Assembly (NCBI RefSeq): GCF_042432815.1
Contig: NZ_JBHLWM010000005.1
Location: forward strand, 682,001-746,000
Origin: Rhodopseudomonas telluris
GTDB taxonomy: Bacteria; Pseudomonadota; Alphaproteobacteria; Rhizobiales; Xanthobacteraceae
Reading direction: 5' to 3'
DNA length: 64,000 nt
Position 1 is the first letter of the stretch. Each line of letters begins with the position of its first letter. This document shows, one piece after another, positions 17,713 through 25,101 of this stretch. Both the position numbers and the translations under genes were made by a program. The notes beneath the pieces are model-generated. The model made no database searches, was not told where the DNA came from, and saw only the letters and a program-made list of their open reading frames with translations.

Positions 17713-19539
17713 ATGACAACTCAACCTCTCCTCAAGGTCCGCGACCTCACTGTCGAATTCGCCACGCGGCGCGGCATCGTCAAGGCGGTGCAGCATGTCG
17801 ATATCAGCGTTGGCAAGGGCGAGACGCTGGCGATCGTCGGCGAATCCGGCTCGGGCAAGTCGGTGACCTCCTACGCAGTGATGCGCATTCTCGACCGCGC
17901 CGGACGGATCGCCGAGGGCTCGGTGATGTTCGGCGGCATCGACATCAAGGCCGCAACCGAGAAGGAGATGCGGGACCTGCGCGGTCGCGAAATCTCGATG
18001 ATCTTCCAGAATCCGCGCGCGGCGCTCAACCCGATCCGCAAGGTCGGCGACCAGATCGAGGACGTACTGCGCCAGCATGTGCAATCGACCGGGGCCGACC
18101 GGGGCGAAAAGGCGATCGCGGCACTGGAGGCGGTGAAGATCGCCCGGCCGCGCGAGCGTTATCACGCCTATCCGTTCCAGCTCTCGGGCGGCATGTGCCA
18201 GCGCGTGGTGATCGCACTGGCGCTGGCCTGCAATCCGCAGCTGCTGATTGCCGACGAGCCGACCACAGGCCTCGACGTCACCACGCAAAAGGCGGTGATG
18301 GACCTGATCGTCGAGCTGACCAGAAGCCGCGGGCTGTCGACCATCCTGATCACCCACGATCTGGGCCTCGCCGCTGCCTACTGCGACCGCGTCGTGGTGA
18401 TGGAAAAAGGCCGCGTCGTCGAGACCGCGCTCGCCGCCGACATCTTCGCCAATCCGCAGCACCCGTACACGAAGAAGCTGATGCGCGCGACACCGCGCCT
18501 CGGCGTCGGCCTGCGCGAGTTGCTGCCGGAGGATGAACTTCGGGCCGTAGCCAATCCACAACCCGCACCCGTTATGGCCGGGCTTGACCCGGCCATCCAG
18601 TCCGCGTCGTCCATTGCGTCTCCCAAGGTGATGGACCCCCGGGTCAAGCCCGGGGGTGACGATGAGGCAAGTGGCACGCGGACCATGACAACATCACCGT
18701 CCGCTCCCCTCCTCTCCGTCGATAAGCTGGTGAAGGAATATCCGCGCCAGGGCGCCACCGCGCTGCTCGGCAAACTGTTCTCGCGAACGCCGCCGGTCGA
18801 GCCGGATGTCTTCCGCGCCGTCGACGGCATCAGCTTCCACGTCGGCCATGGCGAGAGCGTCGGCCTAGTCGGCGAATCCGGCTGCGGCAAGTCCACCACC
18901 TCGATGATGGTGATGCGGCTGCTGGACCAGAGTTCCGGTCGGATCACGTTCGACGGCGAGGAGATCGGCGCGATCCTACCGCAACGGTTCGCACGGCTGC
19001 CGCAGCGCAAGGCGATCCAGATGGTGTTTCAGGATCCGACCGACAGCCTCAATCCGCGCTTCACCGCCGCGCGCGCCATCGTCGATCCGATCCTGCAGCT
19101 CGGCGATATCAAGGGCCGCGACGCGCTGCGCGCGCGCTGTGAAGAGCTCGCCGCACAGGTCGGCCTGCCGCTCGATTTGCTCGACCGCTTTCCGCATCAG
19201 CTTTCCGGCGGCCAGAAGGCCCGCGTCGGCATCGCCCGCGCGATCGCACTGCGCCCGAAGCTGATCATCCTGGATGAGCCGACCGCCGCACTCGACGTCT
19301 CGGTCCAGGCGGTGGTGCTCAACCTGTTGCAGGATCTCAAGCAGTCGATGGGGATGAGCTACCTGTTCGTCTCCCACGATCTCAACGTCGTGCGCCTGCT
19401 GTGCGACCGCGTCATCGTGATGCGCGCCGGACGGATCGTCGAACAAGGAAGCAGCGAGCAGATGCTGGGCGATCCGAAAGACGCCTACACCCGCGAACTG
19501 CTCACTTCCATCCCGCATCCGCCGCTGCCGGTGACGTGA
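17713..19539 (+). CDS. Fused double ABC ATPase (DppD-DppF type) with a repeat-derived linker
   Basis: A 608-residue protein with two complete ATPase domains. Domain 1: Walker A GESGSGKSVTS, signature LSGGMCQRVVIALA, Walker B LLIADEPTTGLD. Domain 2: Walker A GESGCGKSTTS, signature LSGGQKARVGIARA, Walker B LIILDEPTAALD. Residues about 287-318 between them are encoded by a copy of palindromic repeat D and read VMAGLDPAIQ ... VKPGGDD, sequence typical of translated repeats. An in-frame ATG at 18685 (MTTSPSAPLLS) could be the start of a once-separate dppF. GTG at 17707 is an alternative start; ATG at 17713 is preferred. Confidence 0.92.
   Translation: MTTQPLLKVRDLTVEFATRRGIVKAVQHVDISVGKGETLAIVGESGSGKSVTSYAVMRILDRAGRIAEGSVMFGGIDIKAATEKEMRDLRGREISMIFQNPRAALNPIRKVGDQIEDVLRQHVQSTGADRGEKAIAALEAVKIARPRERYHAYPFQLSGGMCQRVVIALALACNPQLLIADEPTTGLDVTTQKAVMDLIVELTRSRGLSTILITHDLGLAAAYCDRVVVMEKGRVVETALAADIFANPQHPYTKKLMRATPRLGVGLRELLPEDELRAVANPQPAPVMAGLDPAIQSASSIASPKVMDPRVKPGGDDEASGTRTMTTSPSAPLLSVDKLVKEYPRQGATALLGKLFSRTPPVEPDVFRAVDGISFHVGHGESVGLVGESGCGKSTTSMMVMRLLDQSSGRITFDGEEIGAILPQRFARLPQRKAIQMVFQDPTDSLNPRFTAARAIVDPILQLGDIKGRDALRARCEELAAQVGLPLDLLDRFPHQLSGGQKARVGIARAIALRPKLIILDEPTAALDVSVQAVVLNLLQDLKQSMGMSYLFVSHDLNVVRLLCDRVIVMRAGRIVEQGSSEQMLGDPKDAYTRELLTSIPHPPLPVT
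18571..18665 (+). repeat. Palindromic repeat, family D, inside the ATPase coding sequence
   Basis: Left arm gttatggccgggcttgaccc with ggccatccag; right arm atggacccccgggtcaagcc with gggggtgacgatga. Related copies lie at 28006-28209 between genes. Here the element is read in frame without a stop and adds about 32 residues to the linker between two ATPase domains. Confidence 0.85.
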
Positions 19540-19560
19540 TGGACTGGAGCATTGCATTTC

Positions 19561-19664
19561 CCCGTCATTCCGGGGCGCGCCTCTTGGCGCGAACCCGGAA
19601 TCCATACTCACTGTCAGGGATTATGGATTCCGGGCTCGCCGCTACGCGGCGCCCCGGAATGACG
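19561..19664. repeat. Palindromic intergenic repeat, family E
   Basis: A 104-bp inverted repeat bounded by cccgtcattccggggcg and cgccccggaatgacg, with inner arms ccggaatccata / tatggattccgg. It fills the gap between the fused ATPase gene and atzG. Confidence 0.9.
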
Positions 19665-19693
19665 AACTCTAGTACTCAACATGAGGCCTCGCT

Positions 19694-19873
19694 TTGACCG
19701 ATACCCTCGACTCCTACATCGACGCCGTCGGGTCCGCTCTCGGCCTGACGATCGACCCCGCCTGGAAGCCCGCGGTTCGCGCCAATCTCGACGTGTCGCT
19801 GAAATTGGCGCGGCAGGTCGATGAGTTCGCGCTGCCCGACGAGACCGAGCCCGCGAGTATCTTCAGTGCCTGA
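19694..19873 (+). CDS. atzG: AtzG-like small subunit (GatC-like, DUF4089)
   Basis: A 59-residue protein starting at TTG: TDTLDSYIDAVGSALGLTI, then PAWKPAVRANLDVSLKLARQ and a tail LPDETEPASIF. This is the DUF4089/AtzG pattern. AtzG is a GatC-like partner that supports folding and activity of the amidase AtzE in cyanuric-acid catabolism. The stop is one base before the AtzE ATG. It is easily missed because it is short and lacks an ATG. Confidence 0.85.
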   Translation: MTDTLDSYIDAVGSALGLTIDPAWKPAVRANLDVSLKLARQVDEFALPDETEPASIFSA

Positions 19874-19874
19874 T

Positions 19875-21278
19875 ATGACTCCCGAGAAATCCAGCGACTG
19901 GATGACCGCTGCCGAAATCGCCGCCGCCGTCAAAGGCGGGACGATGACCGCGCTTGAAGCCACCGAGGCCGCGCTGGCGCGCATTGCCAAGGCGGAGCCG
20001 ACGCTCAACGCCTTCACTGACGTCGTCGCCGAGCGGGCGCGTAGTCGCGCTCGCGCGATCGACGCGGCGCTCGCACGCGGCGAAAGCGTCGGGCCGCTGG
20101 CGGGCGTGCCGTTCGCGGTGAAGAACCTGTTCGACGTCGAAGGGCTGCCGACGCGCGCGGGCTCCAAAATCAATCGCGATCTCTCACCGGCGAAACGTGA
20201 CGCCACCCTGATCGAGCGGCTCGAGGCCGCTGGCGCGGTGCTGATCGGCGCGCTCAACATGGGCGAATACGCCTACGACTTCACCGGCGAGAACATTCAC
20301 GACGGCCCGTCGCGCAATCCGCACGATGCGACGCGGATGACAGGCGGCTCGTCGGGCGGCTCCGGCGCTGCGGTCGGCGGCGGCGAGGTGCCGCTGGCGC
20401 TCGGCTCTGATACCAACGGATCGATCCGGGTGCCGTCGTCGTTCTGCGGCATCTTCGGGCTGAAGCCCACCTATGGCCGGCTGCCGCGTAGCCGCAGCTT
20501 CCCCTTCGTCGCCAGCTTCGATCACCTCGGCCCGTTCGCCCGCAGCACGGCGGACCTTGCCTTGGCTTACGACGCCATGCAGGGCCCCGACGCCGACGAT
20601 GCCGGCTGCGCAGTGCGGCCGCTCGAACCGGTGTCCGCCTCGCTGGCCCAAGGCCTCGACGGCCTGCGCGTCGCCCGCGCCGGCGGCTACTTCGCGCAAA
20701 ACCTGTTTCCGGAGGCACGCGAGGCGATTGATCGCGTCGCGAAGGCACTCGCCATCACCACCACCGTCGAGCTGCCCGAAGCCGCGCGGGCCCGCGCGGC
20801 GGCATATGTCATCACCACGGTCGAAGGCGCGTCGCTGCATCTCGACCGGTTGCGGCAGCGGCCCAACGATTTCGATCCCGCGGTGCGCGATCGACTGATC
20901 GCCGGCGCAATGATCCCGGCGCCGCTGGTCGACCGCGCGCAGAAATTCCGTCGCTGGTATCGCGCCCGCGTGCTGGAGCTGTTCAAGAATGTCGACGTGA
21001 TCATCGCGCCGGCGACACCCTGCGTGGCGCCGACGCTCGGTCAGCAGACCTTCGTGCTCGACGGCGTCGAGCTGCCGTTGCGCGCCAATATCGGCATTCA
21101 CACCCAGCCGATCTCGTTCATCGGCCTGCCGGTGGTGGCCGTGCCGATCCCGCTCGATCCGCTGCCGATCGGCGTCCAGATCATCGCCGCGCCGTGGCGC
21201 GAGGATATCGCGCTGCGCGTCTCCTACGCGCTCGAACAGGCCGGCGTCGCCCGCGCGCGGCGTCCGAAGGATTTTTGA
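19875..21278 (+). CDS. atzE: AtzE-like amidase (carboxybiuret-type amidohydrolase)
   Basis: A 467-residue amidase-signature enzyme. The Ser-cisSer-Lys triad is intact and correctly spaced: K83 in AVKNLFD, S158 in TGGSSGGS, S182 in GSDTNGSIRVP. Gene order with atzG upstream and atzH downstream matches the atzGEH arrangement, where AtzEG removes an amide nitrogen from 1-carboxybiuret. The enteric equivalents HpxYX act in oxalurate breakdown, so oxalurate or another ureide is a real alternative. It ends one base before atzH starts. Confidence 0.87.
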   Translation: MTPEKSSDWMTAAEIAAAVKGGTMTALEATEAALARIAKAEPTLNAFTDVVAERARSRARAIDAALARGESVGPLAGVPFAVKNLFDVEGLPTRAGSKINRDLSPAKRDATLIERLEAAGAVLIGALNMGEYAYDFTGENIHDGPSRNPHDATRMTGGSSGGSGAAVGGGEVPLALGSDTNGSIRVPSSFCGIFGLKPTYGRLPRSRSFPFVASFDHLGPFARSTADLALAYDAMQGPDADDAGCAVRPLEPVSASLAQGLDGLRVARAGGYFAQNLFPEAREAIDRVAKALAITTTVELPEAARARAAAYVITTVEGASLHLDRLRQRPNDFDPAVRDRLIAGAMIPAPLVDRAQKFRRWYRARVLELFKNVDVIIAPATPCVAPTLGQQTFVLDGVELPLRANIGIHTQPISFIGLPVVAVPIPLDPLPIGVQIIAAPWREDIALRVSYALEQAGVARARRPKDF

Positions 21279-21279
21279 G

Positions 21280-21675
21280 ATGGATATCGATCTGCCCGAC
21301 GTACTCGCCGAGGTCGGCGAAGCGTTCGCCCGTTATGAAACCGCGCTGGTGACCAACGATGTCGCCGTGCTCGGCGAGCTGTTCCGCAACGATCCGCGCA
21401 CGCTGCGCTACGGCGGCGGCGAGAATCTTTACGGTTACGACGAGATCCAGAACTTCCGCTCCGCGCGTTCGCCGGTCGGCCTGATGCGGAAGACCGCCCG
21501 CACTGTGATCACCTCGTACGGACGCGACACCGCGGTGGCGTCGACGCTGTTCTATCGCGACAACGCGCCCGGCAAGGTCGGGCGTCAGATGCAGACCTGG
21601 ATCCGCTTCCCCGAAGGCTGGCGGATCGTCGCCGCCCACGTCAGCGTCATCGACGAGCCACCGGCATCGCCATGA
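21280..21675 (+). CDS. atzH: AtzH/HpxZ-like protein (DUF3225)
   Basis: A 131-residue NTF2-like-fold protein of the DUF3225 family. Family signs: FARYETALVTNDVAVLGELF, a LRYGGGENLYGYDEIQNFR segment (here RYGGGENLYGYDEI) and a closing GWRIVAAHVSVIDE. AtzH acts as a 1,3-dicarboxyurea decarboxylating amidohydrolase giving allophanate; HpxZ is its homologue in the hpx oxalurate cluster. Its stop overlaps the GntR start (ATGA). Confidence 0.85.
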   Translation: MDIDLPDVLAEVGEAFARYETALVTNDVAVLGELFRNDPRTLRYGGGENLYGYDEIQNFRSARSPVGLMRKTARTVITSYGRDTAVASTLFYRDNAPGKVGRQMQTWIRFPEGWRIVAAHVSVIDEPPASP

Positions 21676-22397
21676 GCATCGATCCCGTTCCGCTTCAGCA
21701 TCGCGAGGTCGGGCCGCTCTCGGAGCCGCGAACCGCGGCGCAGCGCGCCGTGATCGGCAAGACGACACGCGCCGAAGAGCTGCGCCGCCAGCTCGCCGAC
21801 GACATCGTCCGCGGCGTCCTGGCGCCGGGCGCCCCGCTCGATGAAACCGAGATCGCCACGCGGTTCAAGGTGTCGCGCACGCCGGTCCGCGAGGCGTTAC
21901 GGCAACTGGTTGCGAGCGGGCTCGTGGAGTCGCGGCCACATCACGGCGCCGTAGTCGCACGGCCCTCGTTCGAGCGGCTGACCGGGATGTTCGAAGCGAT
22001 GGCCGAACTCGAGGCGATGTGCGCGGGCTTCGCGGCGGAGCGGATGTCGCCGCTGGAGCGCCGCGATCTCGAGGCGATCCACGCCGAGTTGCGGCAGCTC
22101 AGCCATCACGGCAATCCCGAGCGCTTCCACGAAATGAACGAGAGCTTTCACAACGCGATCTACGCCGGCTCGCACAACGACCACATCGCCGAGATCACGC
22201 TGGCGACGCGGGTGCGCGTGCAGCCGTTTCGCCGCGCGCAATTTCGCAACCTCGGCCGGCTGGCGAAATCGCATGCGGAGCACGACCGCGTCGTCGTCGC
22301 GATCATGCGCGGCGACCGCGCCGGCGCTGCGGCCGCGATGCGCGGCCATATCGAGCTGGTGCGCGACGAATACGAAATCTACGCCGTCTCGGTCTAA
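21672..22397 (+). CDS. GntR family regulator, FCD subfamily
   Basis: A 241-residue regulator with an N-terminal winged helix (LRRQLADDIVRGVLAPGAPL, then RFKVSRTPVREALRQLVASGL) and a C-terminal FCD ligand-binding domain with helices carrying metal-binding His (NESFHNAIY, SHAEHDRVV). It is embedded in the atz-like operon between atzH and atzF, so it probably senses a pathway intermediate and controls this unit. Repressor activity is the usual mode but is inferred. Confidence 0.9.
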   Translation: MSIDPVPLQHREVGPLSEPRTAAQRAVIGKTTRAEELRRQLADDIVRGVLAPGAPLDETEIATRFKVSRTPVREALRQLVASGLVESRPHHGAVVARPSFERLTGMFEAMAELEAMCAGFAAERMSPLERRDLEAIHAELRQLSHHGNPERFHEMNESFHNAIYAGSHNDHIAEITLATRVRVQPFRRAQFRNLGRLAKSHAEHDRVVVAIMRGDRAGAAAAMRGHIELVRDEYEIYAVSV

Positions 22398-22409
22398 GCG
22401 GAGCACCAC

Positions 22410-24209
22410 GTGACTGACACCATCGCCGAAATCCTCGCCGCCCATCGCGCCGGCACCACCACGCCGGCGCAGACCATCGCGCGTTGCTATCAGCGCATTC
22501 GCGCCCATGGCGATCCGGCGATCTTCATCACGCTACGCGACGAAGCCGATGCCGTGGCCGAAGCCGTCGCGCTCGCCGCCAAGGATCCGTCGCTGCCGCT
22601 GTACGGCGTGCCGGTCGCGGTGAAGGACAATATCGACGTCGCCGGACTACCAACTACGGCCGCCTGCCCGGCTTTCGCGTATCAGCCGACGGAGGATTCC
22701 ACCGCGGTGGCGCGGCTGCGTGCGGCTGGGGCGATCGTGGTCGGCAAGACCAATCTCGATCAGTTCGCCACTGGTCTCGTCGGCGTGCGCTCGCCTTACG
22801 GCATCCCGCGCAATGCGATGCGGGCTGATCTCGTGCCGGGCGGTTCGAGTTCGGGATCGGCAGTCGCCGTGGGCGCCGGCCTCGTGCCGCTGTCGCTCGG
22901 CACGGATACGGCCGGCTCAGGCCGCGTGCCGGCAATGCTCAACAATATCATCGGGTTGAAGCCGAGCCTCGGGCTGATCTCGAGCACCGGTCTGGTGCCG
23001 GCATGTCGCACGCTTGACTGTATTTCGGTATTCGCGCTGACCGTCGACGATGCGGTTACGGCGCTGCGGGTACTTGGCCACCCCGATGCGAGCGATGCCT
23101 ATTCGCGGGAGCGGCCGGTTGGGGCACTGACGGCGATGCCGGACGGGCTGAAACTCGGCGTCCCACGCCAAAGTCAGTTGCAATTCTTTGGCGACAAGCA
23201 GGCCGAACAGGCTTTCGACGACGCGCTGAAACGTTGTGGCAAACTTGGGGCAGCGCTGATCGAGGTGGACATCGAGCCGCTGTATGAAACTGCGAGGCTT
23301 TTGTACGAAGGACCCTGGGTCGCCGAGCGCTATCTGGCGATCCGCGAGCTGATCGACACGCAGCCCGAGGCGGTGCATCCGGTGACGCGCCAGATCACGC
23401 TCGGCGGCAAGACGGTGAGCGCGGCCGATACGTTCGCGGCGCTGTACCGGTTGCACGCGTTGCGCAAGATTGCGGACAAGACATTCGCCGGCTTCGACGC
23501 CCTGGTGCTACCCACCGCGCCGACGACCTACACGGTCGAGCAAGTACTCGCCGATCCGATCGCGCTGAACAGCAGGCTCGGCACCTACACCAACTTCGTC
23601 AACCTGCTGGATCTGTGCGGCCTCGCGGTGCCGGCCTCGATCGGCGCGGATGGACTGCCGTTCGGCATCACGCTGCTGGCGCCGGGTGGGCGTGACGCGG
23701 AGCTCGCAAGTATCGGCCGCATCTTCCATGCGGACACGGCGCTTCCGCTGGGCGCAATTGGCAAGCCGCAGCCGCCGCTGGCGGCGGTGCCGGCTGCGGC
23801 GAAGACGGACGAAATCGACATCGCGGTTGTCGGGGCGCATCTGTCCGGCATGGCGCTCAACGGCGAACTCACCGCGCTCGACGGGCGGCTCGCTTACGCA
23901 ACGTCGACCGCGCCGGACTACAAGCTCTACGCGCTGAGCGGCACCGTGCCGCCGAAGCCCGGCATGCTGCGCGTCGCTCCCGGTGCGGGCGCCGCGATCG
24001 CGCTGGAAGTGTGGACGTTGTCGGCGTCCGCGTTCGGCCGCTTCGTCGCCGGGATCCCGCAGCCGCTGTCGATCGGCACGATCACGCTGAAAGACGGCGC
24101 GAAGGTGAAAGGCTTCCTGGTCGAACCGGCGGCGCTCGAGGGCGCGCGCGACATCACGCATTTCGGCGGCTGGCGCGCCTATATGGCCGATCTCGCCAAA
24201 GCGGGTTGA
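22410..24209 (+). CDS. atzF: Allophanate hydrolase (AtzF)
   Basis: A 599-residue two-domain enzyme that converts allophanate to ammonia and CO2. The amidase triad is complete: K72 in AVKDNID, S146 in PGGSSSGS, S170 in GTDTAGSGRVP, with the same spacing as in characterised AtzF. The C-terminal domain (about residues 470-599; GAHLSGMALNGEL, YALSGTVPPKPG, FLVEPAAL, ITHFGGWRAY) is also present, as in full-length AtzF. No urea carboxylase gene is nearby, so allophanate probably comes from AtzEG/AtzH action rather than from urea. Confidence 0.94.
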   Translation: MTDTIAEILAAHRAGTTTPAQTIARCYQRIRAHGDPAIFITLRDEADAVAEAVALAAKDPSLPLYGVPVAVKDNIDVAGLPTTAACPAFAYQPTEDSTAVARLRAAGAIVVGKTNLDQFATGLVGVRSPYGIPRNAMRADLVPGGSSSGSAVAVGAGLVPLSLGTDTAGSGRVPAMLNNIIGLKPSLGLISSTGLVPACRTLDCISVFALTVDDAVTALRVLGHPDASDAYSRERPVGALTAMPDGLKLGVPRQSQLQFFGDKQAEQAFDDALKRCGKLGAALIEVDIEPLYETARLLYEGPWVAERYLAIRELIDTQPEAVHPVTRQITLGGKTVSAADTFAALYRLHALRKIADKTFAGFDALVLPTAPTTYTVEQVLADPIALNSRLGTYTNFVNLLDLCGLAVPASIGADGLPFGITLLAPGGRDAELASIGRIFHADTALPLGAIGKPQPPLAAVPAAAKTDEIDIAVVGAHLSGMALNGELTALDGRLAYATSTAPDYKLYALSGTVPPKPGMLRVAPGAGAAIALEVWTLSASAFGRFVAGIPQPLSIGTITLKDGAKVKGFLVEPAALEGARDITHFGGWRAYMADLAKAG

Positions 24210-24293
24210 TAAGGGTGTCAGCAAGCGAAGGGCAGCGGCTCAGGGGGGCATTGCTTGGTTGAAGCGCTACCGCCCTCTGCGGCTGCACTGAGT

Positions 24294-24399
24294 CCTCATC
24301 CTGAGGAGCCCGGCGAAGCCGGGCGTCTCGAAGGATGAGGCCACGCCGAATTTGTGGCCCATGGTTCGAGACGGCGCTTCGCGCCTCCTCACCATGAGG
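24294..24399 (-). repeat. Palindromic intergenic repeat, family A, copy 2
   Basis: Reverse-orientation copy: cctcatcctgaggagcccgg at the left, accatgagg at the right. It lies between convergent genes (atzF and the hypothetical at 24484) and nothing else is seen in that 274-bp gap. Confidence 0.9.
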
Positions 24400-24483
24400 T
24401 TGTGTTTGTGGCGTCTTCAGCTCGCGGGTTCTGTTTCTGTTAGTAACAGAACCACTCCAGCGCGGCCTTGAGATTTGCTCGAC

Positions 24484-24957
24484 TTACAGTGACCACTTCG
24501 CCGGATCGGCGGCTTTCTGCTTGTAGATCGTGCCGGCGAAATCGACGTGGAGTTCGGTCCACGGACCGCGCCCCTGCCGCGCAAGCACTTCGAAGTGCTT
24601 CGGCTTGCGCTGCGGCTCGCCCTTCGCACTCCAGCCTTCGGCCTTCACCGCCGCGAGGACGCGGGCCGGATCTGCCGGCCCGTCAGGATGATGATGGCCC
24701 GGCGGGTGATGCGGCTTCTTGTGGTGAACGAGCACGGCATCGCGGCCCGGCGCAACGATCCGCGTGACCTTGATTTCGGAGGGACGACGTTCGCCCTCCA
24801 GCGTTACGCGGAGTCCCGCGCTGAGCGGAAACGCTTCTGCGCCCTTCGGGCCGAGATCTGCGAGGTGGGTTTCGCCTTGCGCTTCCAGCGTGAAGCGATG
24901 GGCAAAGACGTGCTGGATCACGCCCGAGAGGGCGATCGTGTCGTGGTGCGGCATCAT
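24484..24957 (-). CDS. Hypothetical protein with His/Pro-rich linker
   Basis: A 157-residue protein with two parts. Residues 8-75 form a beta-rich, OB-like segment (LSGVIQHVFAHRFTLEAQG, LRVTLEGERRPSEIKVTRI). A His-rich linker (HHKKPHHPPGHHHPDGP) joins this to a C-terminal piece with VLAAVKAEGWSAKGEPQRK and ELHVDFAGTIYKQKA, resembling periplasmic PepSY-type modules. No signal peptide is seen. Metal binding by the linker is possible but unproven. I do not recognise a named family. Confidence 0.6.
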   Translation of the reverse strand: MMPHHDTIALSGVIQHVFAHRFTLEAQGETHLADLGPKGAEAFPLSAGLRVTLEGERRPSEIKVTRIVAPGRDAVLVHHKKPHHPPGHHHPDGPADPARVLAAVKAEGWSAKGEPQRKPKHFEVLARQGRGPWTELHVDFAGTIYKQKAADPAKWSL

Positions 24958-25101
24958 TTTCTCCGTAGAGCGCCCAACCGCGGGCGCGTCTCGGAGCTAG
25001 GAAAGAGATTTGTCACCGGCAAGGCGAAGCGACGGAACCGCGTGCACGAAATCGCGAGCGCATGACAAAGTTGTTAGTTTCGCTATCAGCTCACGACCCG
25101 A

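Noticed and set aside
18685..19539. Calling a separate dppF gene
   Set aside because: The frame is continuous from the upstream ATPase and no stop codon separates them; the fused call is kept and the internal ATG is noted as an alternative.
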